Shown: one piece after another, positions 39,195-47,306 of the stretch
Layout: every line of letters begins with the position of its first letter
How positions within the stretch are numbered: the first letter of the stretch is position 1
From: Candidatus Aminicenantota bacterium
GTDB lineage: Bacteria > Acidobacteriota > Aminicenantia > Aminicenantales > UBA8522
NCBI GenBank assembly: GCA_017886205.1
Contig: JAFNEO010000034.1
Location: 9,671-73,670 of the forward strand
Direction: 5' to 3'
DNA: 64,000 nt
Program-made: the position numbers and the translations under genes
Notes under the pieces: model-generated
The model's database searches: none
Told to the model about the DNA's origin: nothing
Seen by the model: the letters and a program-made list of their open reading frames with translations, nothing else

Positions 39195-40154
39195 ATGGAC
39201 GCTGAAATCGAAAAAACGGCTTTTGGTCCGGTTCCGTCGCGACGTCTGGGCCGGAGTCTGGGGATCAACAATATCCTGGCGAAGACTTGCTCTTATTCCT
39301 GTGTTTACTGCCAGCTAGGCAGGACTTCCAAACTGCGTCTTGAAAGAAGTGCGTTCTACATTCCGGACAGGATATTCCGGGATGTCGAGGGAAAAGTCCG
39401 GGAGGCCCGCCGCAGAGGGGAGGCTATCGATTATCTCACTTTTGTCCCGGACGGCGAGCCGACGCTTGATCTTCATCTCGGCGAAGAGATCCAGCGGCTC
39501 AGGAGCATCGGGTTGAAAATCGCGGTGATCACCAATTCCTCTCTCATCTGGAAACCAGACGTCAGGGAGGATCTTCTTCTGTCCGACTGGGTTTCGCTCA
39601 AGGTCGATACTGTCAGCCCTAATATCTGGAGGAAAATCAACCGGCCTCATGGCTATTTGAGCCTGGGTCGGATTTTGGAAAAGATCTCCGAATTTGCCCG
39701 TGTTTTTAAGGGTGAGTTGGCTACGGAGACGATGCTCATTCAGGGTTTCAATGACCGCGCCGGAGAGATAGAAAAAATTTCTGTTTTCGTGGCCGGGCTG
39801 AAACCGAAGAAGAGTTATATTTCCGTTCCCATCAGGCCGCCGGCGGAGATGAAGGTCCATCCTCCTGATGAGCACTTTCTGAACCTAGCTCATCAGATTT
39901 TTAGCGAAAAGTTGATCGACACAGAGCTTCTGATCGGCTATGAAGGAAACGCCTTTGCTTTCACCGGGAATGTGGAAGAGGACTTGCTTGGCATCATGTC
40001 CGTGCATCCAATGCGGGAAGACGCTGTTTATGAATTTCTAAGAAAAGCCCAAGCCGACCGCAGTGTTATCGAGAAGCTGGTCAAGGAGGGCAAGCTGGTT
40101 AAAGCGAAATATAAGGACGATACATTCTACCTAAGAAACCTGATGGGTCATTAG
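39195..40154 (+). CDS. Radical SAM protein, COG0731/TYW1-like
   Basis: 319 aa from ATG 39195 (an in-frame TTG at 39189 is also possible). N-terminal GPVPSRRLGRSLGINN and radical-SAM cluster motif CSYSCVYC; DGEPTLDLHLGEE and ITNSSLIW fit the core. The C-terminal ~70 residues look like a winged helix (REDAVYEFLRKAQ, then VIEKLVKEGKLVKAKY). Function unknown; related proteins act on tRNA or in cofactor synthesis. A 5'-truncated copy lies 0.9 kb downstream, fused to an IS91 remnant. Confidence 0.9.
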   Translation: MDAEIEKTAFGPVPSRRLGRSLGINNILAKTCSYSCVYCQLGRTSKLRLERSAFYIPDRIFRDVEGKVREARRRGEAIDYLTFVPDGEPTLDLHLGEEIQRLRSIGLKIAVITNSSLIWKPDVREDLLLSDWVSLKVDTVSPNIWRKINRPHGYLSLGRILEKISEFARVFKGELATETMLIQGFNDRAGEIEKISVFVAGLKPKKSYISVPIRPPAEMKVHPPDEHFLNLAHQIFSEKLIDTELLIGYEGNAFAFTGNVEEDLLGIMSVHPMREDAVYEFLRKAQADRSVIEKLVKEGKLVKAKYKDDTFYLRNLMGH

Positions 40155-40440
40155 ATGCCCCTGGAAGAAACCGAGCGCTCCTAAAGTGTTTAAATCCCCG
40201 AAAAGCCTGGCCTTGTCACACAGCTTCCTCCGATGTCTGTCCGTCCGACTCCCCGCTGGAGTATTGACGATGATGGTCGATTCCGACATGATTCATCCGT
40301 GCACCTCTTTAAAAAAGTTATCCTACGGGAAGTCCATCCAACTCCCCGAGGAGGTGCATCACATCATTATGTTACCTATGATAATGAATGGCATATCATT
40401 ATGAGCATATACTCATTTAAAAAACCGAAAGGAGGTCAAC
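40155..40440. other. Intergenic region with TGAG/CTCA palindrome
   Basis: 286 bp without a convincing gene. The last ~70 bp are AT-rich and contain ATGAGCATATACTCAT (40401-40416), arms ATGAG/CTCAT, preceded by a partly similar GGCATATCATT. This looks like an operator for the small gene at 40441. ACTCCCCG occurs twice (near 40248 and 40341). Confidence 0.45.
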
Positions 40441-40620
40441 ATGCCGAGAAGAGATGGAACTGGACCGACTGGGAAAGGGCCGGGTACAGGTAAAGGTCGC
40501 GGCGGTTGCGGGCAAGGCGGCCAGGGACGTGGACCCGGCGGTGGAAAAGGCCAGGGAAAAGGCCAGGGCCGGGGCGGTGGACAGGGCCAGGGTCCTGGAA
40601 AAGGAAGCGGAAACCGTTAA
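40441..40620 (+). CDS. Small Gly-rich protein of the DUF5320-like type
   Basis: 59 aa. Begins PRRDGTGPTGKGPGTGKGRG, the same opening pattern as the DUF5320-like protein at 28972, then low-complexity Gly/Gln/Lys; one Cys (GGCGQGG). Excellent RBS AAAGGAGGTC. No coiled coil. A decayed transposase begins right after its stop codon, so the C-terminus may have been cut by the insertion. Confidence 0.7.
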   Translation: MPRRDGTGPTGKGPGTGKGRGGCGQGGQGRGPGGGKGQGKGQGRGGGQGQGPGKGSGNR

Positions 40621-40626
40621 GCGTCA

Positions 40627-41030
40627 GTAGATATTCTGGTCGAAAAATATCTGGGCTGCGGCAACCCACGCTGCGGGTTTGCCCGGGTTCGCTGTCCTGA
40701 CTGTGGTTCAGAATTTCTGCTCCACTTCTCCTGCCGCAGCCGCGGATTCTGCCCGTCGTGTCATTCCAAGAGGCTTGAGGAGTGGGGCGAGTGAATGAGG
40801 GAAGAGCTTCTCTTGGATGTCTCCCACCGCCGGGTGATCTTCACCATTCTCATGATGCTGCGCATTTTCTTCAAATACAACCGCCGGCTTAATTAATTTC
40901 CACCCGCATATCCACCTCCTGGTAACCGAGGGAGGCGAAGACTTTGAGGGGACGTCTCATCATCTCGCTGAGTTCCATGACAGCCTGTTGGCCGAGTTCT
41001 TCAAGCGCGAAGTCTTCTCCCTGCTCCTTG
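40627..41030 (+). pseudogene. IS91-family transposase remnant (decayed)
   Basis: Translation in the frame from 40627 reads VEKYLGCGNPRCGFARVRC, then PDCGSEFLLHFSC and FCPSCHSKRLEEWGE: the IS91/IS1294 zinc-binding domain. It is interrupted by TGA at 40792-40794 where family members read WM (TGG to TGA), continues MREELLLDVSHRRV to FFKYNRRLN and stops at 40894. After a frameshift and an apparent internal deletion it resumes near 40901 (HPHIHLLVTEGGEDFEG, then LLAEFFKREVFSLLLE). N-terminus, rolling-circle nuclease core and C-terminus are missing. Non-functional. Confidence 0.85.
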
Positions 41031-41605
41031 AGACAGACTGGGTTTTGCTTAAGGTCGACGCCCTGAGCCCTGATGTCTGGAGGAAAGTCAATAGGCCTCA
41101 TGGCTCTTTGAGCCTGGGTCGGATATTGGAAGGCATCTCCGAATTTGCCCGTGTTTTTAAGGGTGAGTTGACTACGGAGACAATGCTCAGTCAGGGTTTC
41201 AATGACCGCGCCGGAGAGATAGAAAATATTTCTGCTTTCGTGGCCGGGCTAAAACCGAACAAGAGCTATATCTCCGTTCCCATCAGGCCGCCGGCGGAGA
41301 TGAAGGTCCATCCTCCTGATGAGCACTTTCTGAACCTAGCTCATCAGATTTTTAGCGAAAAGTTGATCGACACAGAGCTTCTGATCGGCTATGAAGAAAA
41401 CGCCTTTGCCTTCACCGGGAATGTGGAAGAGGACTTGCTTGGCATCATGTCCGTGCATCCCATGAGAGAAGATGCTGTCTATAGATTTCTAAAAAAGGCT
41501 AAAGCGGAGCCGAGCACTGTCAGCAGATTGGTCAAGAGGGGTAAACTGGTTGAGACACAGTACAGAGAATGGACATTCTATGTAAGGAAATTGCCAAATT
41601 CGTAA
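41031..41605 (+). pseudogene. 5'-truncated copy of the radical SAM gene, fused in frame to the IS91 remnant
   Basis: From TDWVLLKVDALSPDVWRK onward this matches the second half of the radical SAM protein at 39195 (SDWVSLKVDTVSPNIWRK); the cluster-binding Cys motif and first ~135 residues are absent. The frame continues uninterrupted from the transposase fragment, so a ~205-aa chimera (from TTG 40988) could be made. Nucleotide identity to the parent is total over ~115 bp around 41281-41395 but drops to both sides; the C-terminal ~35 residues are clearly divergent. Confidence 0.85.
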
Positions 41606-41948
41606 AAAAATATCGCCTGCCTTGACCTTGAAGGAACGTATCCGGGCTTTTCGAGAATGAATATGATTTTAGCAGGATGTCTGGCTGTAGCCCTGCCGTT
41701 ATTGAGAGAAAGGCATATTACTTTTCTTTCGCCTCGATGACCAGGGCGTCGGCCGCGATCTCGCAGACGGTCTTGATCTCAATCGGAAGCTCGTAGTGTT
41801 TCTTCAGCCTGAGAGTGGAGGCGGCGCCGGCCAAACGACAGCGCCTGCAGAACCTAGACGGCGAGCAAACTGAAGCCGGCCTTCTGTTTGATCCGGTCTC
41901 GTTCCTGTGTTATAAGCGGTCTAGATTTTCCGGGAAAGGAGAATGCCG
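41606..41948. other. Intergenic region with gene remnant and promoter
   Basis: About 340 bp without an intact gene. On the minus strand, 41718 to ~41830 reads LKKHYELPIEIKTVCEIAADALVIEAKEK-like sequence in segments ending at a TAA, which looks like the C-terminal end of a lost gene of unknown family. The right end holds the dipeptidase promoter and a 17-mer shared with the potA palindrome. Confidence 0.35.
41888..41916 (+). promoter_or_regulatory. Probable sigma70 promoter for the C69 dipeptidase
   Basis: TTGATC (41888-41893), 17-bp spacer, TATAAG (41911-41916). The region 41921-41937, matching the potA-upstream palindrome core with one mismatch, overlaps the expected start point. Confidence 0.5.
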
Positions 41949-43535
41949 GTGAAAAAATGGTCCCTCCCGTTTTTGGCCCTGTTCATCCTCGTTTCGCTTT
42001 CTGTGAGTTGGACGGGCGTCCAGCCTCATAAAGACATATCCCCGGCTGACCTAGAGCCGTTCGAATCCTGCACCAGCATCATTGTCGGCAAATTGGCCTC
42101 TGCCGACGGGTCGACCATGACCTCCCATTCCTGCGACAGCATGTCCGACAGAACATGGATCAACGTCGTTCCCCACCTGAAGCACAAACCCGGAGAAATG
42201 TGCGTGGTTTATCACAATCCGAAAGAAACGAGACGGCCGGACGACAAGAACCGCCTCCCCAGCGGCGAAATCCCGCAAGTCCTGGAGACCTACGCCTACA
42301 TCAACACCGCCTATCCCGTTATGAACGAACACCAGCTGGCCATCGGTGAAACCACCTTCGGAGGCAAAATGGAGCTCCGGAGCAAGGAGGGGATCATCGA
42401 CTGTCCCGAGCTCTACCGGCTCGTCCTGGAAAGGGCTCGGACCGCCCGGGAAGCGATCAAGATCGCCGACGAGTTGACCAAAACGTACGGTTATAATGAT
42501 TACGGAGAGTGCTTCACTTTTGCCGATCCCCAGGAAACGTGGCATTTCGAGATCCTGGGCCCCGGCGCGGGGAAAAAAGGAGCGGTCTGGGCGGCAGTCC
42601 GCATCCCCGACGACCAGGTCGGAGTCTCGGCCAACGCCAGCCGGATCAAGCAGATCAACCTCGAGGACCCGGACAACTACCTGGCCTCGGCCAACGTCCG
42701 TTCGCTTGCCCAGGAGATGGGTTGGTGGGACCCGGCGAGTGGAAAGCCGTTTGAGTTCTGCTATGCCTATGCCTCCCGGGAGAGCATGGGCTCCCGGCGC
42801 CGCGAATGGCGGGCCCTGAGCCTCCTGGCGCCGTCGCTCAAGCTCGACCCAAACGGCGAGAACTTCCCCTTGTCGGTCAAGCCGGAGAAGAAGCTCACAG
42901 TCAAGGACGTCCTGGATATTTTTCGTGACACCTACCAAGGCACGCCCTTCGACATGACCCGAACGCTCATCCAGGTCAACCGCGAAGGGAAGGCCTCAAC
43001 CAGCCCGGTGGCCCACCCGTTCATGAACAGGGAGATGATGGAGCTCCTCAAGGTCCAGCCCCACCGGACCATCTGCTGCAAGAGAGCGACCTACCTACAG
43101 ATTACCCAATCGCGAGGCTGGCTTCCCGATCCGATAGGCGGTGTGGTTTGGCTGGGATATGACAACCCCGCCACGACACCCCATACGCCCTTTTACTGTG
43201 GCATCAGCCGCATGCCCGACTCCTACATGGTCGACGGCCGGGCCGGATACAGCCGGAACTGCGCTTGGTGGGCGTTCCGGAAGGTGAGCCAGATGGCCAT
43301 GCTCTACTGGCAGCCGATATTTCAGTCGATCGCCAAGGTCTGGTCGCCGATCGAGGAAAAGGCGTTCGCCGACCAGGCCAAAGTCGAAGAGGAAGCCTTG
43401 AATCTTTACAAGCAGAACCCGGCCAAAGCCAGGGAATTCCTGACTTCCTACTGCGTCAAGATGGCCGAGGATGCCGTCGCGGCCTACTGGAAGCTGGAGG
43501 AAGATCTCTGGGGGAGCTTCACCCAAAATTTCTAA
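41949..43535 (+). CDS. Secreted C69-family dipeptidase
   Basis: 528 aa, Ntn-hydrolase dipeptidase (PepD/U34 type). I prefer GTG 41949 (GGAG seven bases upstream) to ATG 41943, which lies one base from it. Signal peptide ~1-24. The nucleophile is the Cys of FESCTSIIVGK (residue 41), exposed by propeptide cleavage; GETTFGGKMELRSKEG and GYNDYGECFTFADPQETWH are family motifs. Suggests use of peptides from outside the cell. Confidence 0.9.
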   Translation: MKKWSLPFLALFILVSLSVSWTGVQPHKDISPADLEPFESCTSIIVGKLASADGSTMTSHSCDSMSDRTWINVVPHLKHKPGEMCVVYHNPKETRRPDDKNRLPSGEIPQVLETYAYINTAYPVMNEHQLAIGETTFGGKMELRSKEGIIDCPELYRLVLERARTAREAIKIADELTKTYGYNDYGECFTFADPQETWHFEILGPGAGKKGAVWAAVRIPDDQVGVSANASRIKQINLEDPDNYLASANVRSLAQEMGWWDPASGKPFEFCYAYASRESMGSRRREWRALSLLAPSLKLDPNGENFPLSVKPEKKLTVKDVLDIFRDTYQGTPFDMTRTLIQVNREGKASTSPVAHPFMNREMMELLKVQPHRTICCKRATYLQITQSRGWLPDPIGGVVWLGYDNPATTPHTPFYCGISRMPDSYMVDGRAGYSRNCAWWAFRKVSQMAMLYWQPIFQSIAKVWSPIEEKAFADQAKVEEEALNLYKQNPAKAREFLTSYCVKMAEDAVAAYWKLEEDLWGSFTQNF

Positions 43536-43573
43536 AACCCATTTTAAAAAAAATATCAGCGACAGATATGTAA

Positions 43574-43590
43574 TTGGCACGCGGATTGCT
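43574..43590 (+). promoter_or_regulatory. Sigma54 (RpoN) promoter for the esterase operon
   Basis: TTGGCACGCGGATTGCT matches TTGGCACG-N4-TTGCW with the invariant GG (-24) and GC (-12) ten bases apart. An A/T-rich run lies 25-40 bp upstream. ATG of the downstream esterase is 72 bp away. Confidence 0.8.
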
Positions 43591-43661
43591 GCTTGTTTTT
43601 CGAGAGAAATTCGGACCAGTGTGCCCAAAGCTGTCGTTCTCATGAAAGAAAGGATGGTGCC

Positions 43662-45302
43662 ATGAAATCCATGAAACGCTTCCGGTTCATTCTTATCGTT
43701 GGTTTGGCCATTGCCTTGAACACTATATGTTCGATTTCATCGGCCCAAGAAAAGCCAGGCCAGCTCAAGTTTGAGATCTCTTTTCCTTCCGCCGCCCACC
43801 TCGATCCGATAACCGGCCGTGTTTATGCCATCGTCTCCAAGGACGGCGGCCGGGAACCCCGGCTTCAAACCGGGTTTGATATGGCTGCGGGCATCCCGAT
43901 CTGGGGAAGGAACGTACAAGCCCTTAAGCCGGGAGAGATCGCCGTCATCGATGAAACCGTGTTCGGCTTTCCCCTGGAAAGCATAATAAAAATACCGCCG
44001 GGAGAATATTACGTCCAAGGTTTTGTCAATATCTATACGGAGTTCAAGCGGTCAGACGGACACACGCTCTGGATGCACAACGACCAGTGGGAAGGGCAGA
44101 GATGGAACGTGTCGCCGGGCAACTTATACAGCCCTGTGAGCAAGGTCTTTATCGATCCCGGTGAAGAGAATTTGATCCGGTTGGTTTGTGATAGCGTCAT
44201 CCCGCCCGTTGAGGTCCCGCCGGATACTGCATACGTCAAGCGGATCAAGTTCATGAGTGAAATCCTGACGAAGTTCTGGGGACAGCCCATCTACTTAGGA
44301 GCCACAGTCTTGCTGCCCGAAGGGTATGACAGTCATCCCGCTGTGGACTACCCGGTGTGCTATATCCAGGGCCATTTTTCTTTGAGGGCACCTCATGGCT
44401 TCAGCGAAGGGAATCCCATTCACAAACTGTGGACCTCGGAAAATTTTCCGAGGATGATCGCTGTCACCTTCCAGCACCCCTGCCCTTATTATGATGATTC
44501 TTACGTCGTCAACTCACCCAACGTCGGCCCCTACGATGATGCCATCATGCAGGAGCTCATCCCCTACATCGAAGAGCATTTCCGGATCATCCGGAAGCCT
44601 TATGCGCGGGTACTCACCGGCGGTTCGACCGGAGGATGGATATGTTTGGCCATGCAGGTCTTCCACCCCGATTTCTTTGGGGGCACCTGGTCTTTGTGCC
44701 CCGACCCGGTGGATTTCCGTTACTACGAGCTCATTAATATCTATAACGACGAAAACGCCTACTACAGAATTCACAATCATATCCAGGCTGAGCGTCCCGA
44801 GGCGCGCGACCCGGATGGTCAAGTATGGCACACCGTCCGCGACTCCTATTATTATGAATGGACTCTTGGAGACCGGCACAGAAGCGGAGGGCAGTGGGCC
44901 ATCTGGGAAGCCGCCTACACTCCAATCGGCGAGGATGGGCACCCGAAGCCCCTCTGGGATTGGAAGACGGGAAAAATCGACCATGAAGTCGCGGAACAAT
45001 GGAAGAAATTCGACATCCGTTACTACCTCGAAAGCAACTGGTCCTGGCTGGGGCCGAAGCTGGCCGGAAAGCTCCATGTTTACGTCGGGGATATGGATAC
45101 GTTTTATCTGAATAACGCGGTTGTCCTGCTGGAAAAATTCCTGGAGGGCACGAAAGATCCTTACTATGCCGGTGTCGTCAAATACGGGGACAGGCGGCCG
45201 CACTGCTGGGGGCCGTCAAGCGCCGAACTTTACCAACTGTTTAAAGAGCATATCATGAAGAATGCACCCGCCGGCGAAGATGTATCTCCGTGGAATTATT
45301 AA
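43662..45302 (+). CDS. Secreted alpha/beta-hydrolase, putative esterase
   Basis: 546 aa from ATG 43662. Signal peptide ~1-28 (ending SISSAQ). Residues ~30-200 form a beta-rich N-terminal domain (FEISFPSAAHLDPITGRVYA); the catalytic half is an esterase-D/Fes-type hydrolase with nucleophile S322 in LTGGSTGGW and a late GDRRPHCWG His. Substrate unknown. First gene behind the sigma54 promoter; 23 bp before the TIGR04076-type gene. Confidence 0.82.
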   Translation: MKSMKRFRFILIVGLAIALNTICSISSAQEKPGQLKFEISFPSAAHLDPITGRVYAIVSKDGGREPRLQTGFDMAAGIPIWGRNVQALKPGEIAVIDETVFGFPLESIIKIPPGEYYVQGFVNIYTEFKRSDGHTLWMHNDQWEGQRWNVSPGNLYSPVSKVFIDPGEENLIRLVCDSVIPPVEVPPDTAYVKRIKFMSEILTKFWGQPIYLGATVLLPEGYDSHPAVDYPVCYIQGHFSLRAPHGFSEGNPIHKLWTSENFPRMIAVTFQHPCPYYDDSYVVNSPNVGPYDDAIMQELIPYIEEHFRIIRKPYARVLTGGSTGGWICLAMQVFHPDFFGGTWSLCPDPVDFRYYELINIYNDENAYYRIHNHIQAERPEARDPDGQVWHTVRDSYYYEWTLGDRHRSGGQWAIWEAAYTPIGEDGHPKPLWDWKTGKIDHEVAEQWKKFDIRYYLESNWSWLGPKLAGKLHVYVGDMDTFYLNNAVVLLEKFLEGTKDPYYAGVVKYGDRRPHCWGPSSAELYQLFKEHIMKNAPAGEDVSPWNY

Positions 45303-45325
45303 GCGAGACGACCAAGGAGGAAGGA

Positions 45326-45748
45326 ATGAAAAGACGAGATTTTCTCGGAAAATCGAGCTGCGGGATGGCCGCCTTCTTTGCTGCGCAGGGCCTGCCCCGC
45401 CCGGTTGAGGGCGGCCCTCAACAGCAGCAAGCCCCGCCGCCGCCCCCGAAACGGAGGAAATACAAGCTCGAGATCGAAATCTACGAAGCCAGGCCGGATA
45501 CGTGGTGCCACAAGAAGGGTGATAAGTTCGCCTATCCGCAGGACATCGGGAAGATCTGTCCGTGGCTCCTGGCCAGCCTGCACGATTTTCTGCGTCTGCT
45601 CGAGAACGGCGTTACCCTGCCCTGGAAATATGAGGGGACTCCATATGAGAAAATGATCGATCCCGAGGGCGTAACGACGGAATATGTCCGTTGCCCGGAC
45701 CCGACCTCTAATTTGGTGGCCAAGATCACGCGCACGGCGATGCCCTAA
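45326..45748 (+). CDS. Tat-exported TIGR04076-type protein
   Basis: 140 aa from ATG 45326 (AAGGAGG upstream). Twin-arginine signal MKRRDFLGKSSCGMAAFFAA, then a Gln/Pro-rich linker. The core shows the pattern of the uncharacterised TIGR04076 family: DTWCHKKGDKFAYP, ICPWLLASLHDFLRLLENG, LPWKYEG and RCPDP. Three conserved cysteines suggest metal or cofactor binding; Tat export suggests folding before translocation. Probably co-transcribed with the esterase. Confidence 0.75.
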   Translation: MKRRDFLGKSSCGMAAFFAAQGLPRPVEGGPQQQQAPPPPPKRRKYKLEIEIYEARPDTWCHKKGDKFAYPQDIGKICPWLLASLHDFLRLLENGVTLPWKYEGTPYEKMIDPEGVTTEYVRCPDPTSNLVAKITRTAMP

Positions 45749-45797
45749 AAACACGAATAATCCCATGTCCCTTAAAAACAGCGCCGTCCCCATTTTC

Positions 45798-45827
45798 TTG
45801 ACAGGAAAATCGGAAAAATGATAGACA
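45798..45827 (+). promoter_or_regulatory. Possible sigma70 promoter of the redox operon
   Basis: Perfect TTGACA (45798-45803), 18-bp spacer, weak TAGACA (45822-45827), 43 bp before ATG 45871. A second candidate, TTGTCT-17-TATCAT, ends on the ATG itself and would require the start at 45886. Confidence 0.4.
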
Positions 45828-45870
45828 TACTTCCCTTCGCCGGTTGTCTTCCCCCGGCCGCTTTGGTATC

Positions 45871-46428
45871 ATGAAGAAGAAGTCCATGACCGAAAAAAAG
45901 CCTAAAGGAAACTGCCGGCATCGCTGGACGATGTCCAATGTCCGCAACGGATACCTCGTGGTCGAAGGGTGTTTCCACTGCCGGCACCGGACGTCTTTCT
46001 TCTCCGAAGAGCCTGTCCCGCCGCAGGACGATTATCGCGAGGGAGACCATTTCTGGAGCTATCTCGGGAGCTCCCAGGCTTCGAAGTTCGACCTCAAATG
46101 CGAGGAGTGTTCCCAGGAAGTCCCCTTGAAGGACGTCATGGCCCTGATGCTGTGCATGAGATGCGACTCCGAATGCGGCGTCTACAAAGCCGGGTCGGGG
46201 GAGAAGGGCAGCAAGACCTGGGCTTATGTGGCCCTCTGCGCCAATACATCGCACGCCTCCGGGAGATGCGTCACTAAGCCGGGGATCAAGGCCCTGAACG
46301 AGTATTTCAATCGCGGGATCCAGGACCCGCACAAGAAGATCATCGTCGTCTCCTGCGAGTCGCGCAAGAGCGTCGATACCTGCCAAGGGATCGTGCTCGC
46401 GGACGTAGGTCTGACTGAAATATATTGA
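45871..46428 (+). CDS. Unknown Cys-rich cytoplasmic protein
   Basis: 185 aa, not recognised. Contains CxxC pairs in GCFHCRHRT, CEECSQEV and LCMRCDSECGVY, plus further Cys/His (LCANTSHASGRC). HRWTMSNVRNGYLVVEGCFHC resembles a zinc-ribbon start. No signal peptide. A second possible start is ATG 45886. It lies 22 bp before the first DRTGG gene, so it probably belongs to the redox operon; zinc or Fe-S binding is inferred from the cysteines only. Confidence 0.7.
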   Translation: MKKKSMTEKKPKGNCRHRWTMSNVRNGYLVVEGCFHCRHRTSFFSEEPVPPQDDYREGDHFWSYLGSSQASKFDLKCEECSQEVPLKDVMALMLCMRCDSECGVYKAGSGEKGSKTWAYVALCANTSHASGRCVTKPGIKALNEYFNRGIQDPHKKIIVVSCESRKSVDTCQGIVLADVGLTEIY

Positions 46429-46450
46429 GGCCCAAAGGAAAGGTCGAACA

Positions 46451-46777
46451 ATGAGAATGTCCGAACTGGTGAAACAAGGCGTGTTCAAGACTTTTAATGA
46501 GCCCGGCGACAAGGAGATCAAGGGAGTCTACATCTCCGACATGGTGAGCGATATCATCGGCATCGGCCCGGGAAACCTGCTCGTTACCCTGCAAACCCAC
46601 AAGAACCTGATCGCGGCGGCCAACCTGGTCGATGTTGCGGCCGTCGTGTTCTCGCGGGGCAAGACGCCGACGGATGATGTGGTCGCCCTGGCCAACAAGG
46701 CCGGGATCGGGCTGCTGGGATTCGACGGAGATACCTGGACGCTGGCCAAGAAGCTCTACGAGCTCGGCGTCAGGTAG
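46451..46777 (+). CDS. DRTGG-domain protein (first copy)
   Basis: 108-aa small alpha/beta protein. The DRTGG domain is recognised by pattern: YISDMVSDIIGIGPGNLLVTLQ and VAAVVFSRGKTPTDDVVALA, with GIGLLGFDGDTW. Stand-alone DRTGG proteins occur beside NADH-dependent [FeFe]-hydrogenase and Nuo-like genes in anaerobes and are assumed to be regulatory. A paralogue lies at 53995, bracketing the redox genes. RBS AAAGGAAAGG. Confidence 0.82.
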   Translation: MRMSELVKQGVFKTFNEPGDKEIKGVYISDMVSDIIGIGPGNLLVTLQTHKNLIAAANLVDVAAVVFSRGKTPTDDVVALANKAGIGLLGFDGDTWTLAKKLYELGVR

Positions 46778-46829
46778 CGGCGGCCCCGGACGTTTCGCCT
46801 CGCGGTTGTGATCCTGAACGTGGGTTGAA

Positions 46830-47306
46830 ATGAAGGGACGCGATTCTATATCCGAAGGCGGCCTGTCCGAGCTGAGGCGGGAATTCAGAGGCGAGCGGGG
46901 CGACCTGATCCCCGTCTTGCAGAGGGTGCAGGAGATCCAAGGCTACCTGCGGCCGGAGGCCATCCGGATCGTCTCCCGCTGGCTCAAGATCTCGGAGAAC
47001 GAAATCTTCGGGGTGGCGACCTTTTACGCCCAGTTCCGTTTCCATCCCCCCGGCCTGCATCACCTCCGCGTCTGCCTGGGAACGGCCTGCCATGTCAGAG
47101 GCGGAGAGCAGATCCTTCTGACCGCCCAGCAGCGCCTCGGCGTCGACACCGGCGAAACCACCCCCGATGGGAAATACGACCTCGACCGGGTGGCCTGTCT
47201 GGGGTGCTGCGCCCTGGCCCCGGTCGTCGCCTTCGACCAAAAAGTCCATAGCCAGATGTCGGTCCTGAAAATCCAGAGGATCCTCGATGAACACAAGAGC
47301 GCTTGA
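46830..47306 (+). CDS. NuoE-like [2Fe-2S] subunit (HndA/HydC type)
   Basis: 158 aa, thioredoxin-like [2Fe-2S] protein of NADH-oxidising modules. Ligands: RVCLGTACHVRGG (two Cys spaced by four) and VACLGCCALAP. N-terminal helices GDLIPVLQRVQEIQGYLRPEA are typical. Overlaps the NuoF-like gene by 20 bp. Works with the NuoF subunit in NADH/ferredoxin electron transfer. Confidence 0.93.
   Translation: MKGRDSISEGGLSELRREFRGERGDLIPVLQRVQEIQGYLRPEAIRIVSRWLKISENEIFGVATFYAQFRFHPPGLHHLRVCLGTACHVRGGEQILLTAQQRLGVDTGETTPDGKYDLDRVACLGCCALAPVVAFDQKVHSQMSVLKIQRILDEHKSA

Noticed and set aside
40441-40620. CRISPR or tandem DNA repeat in the Gly-rich region
   Set aside because: Repetition comes from Gly/Gln/Lys codons in an open frame with a strong RBS; no repeat-spacer pattern.
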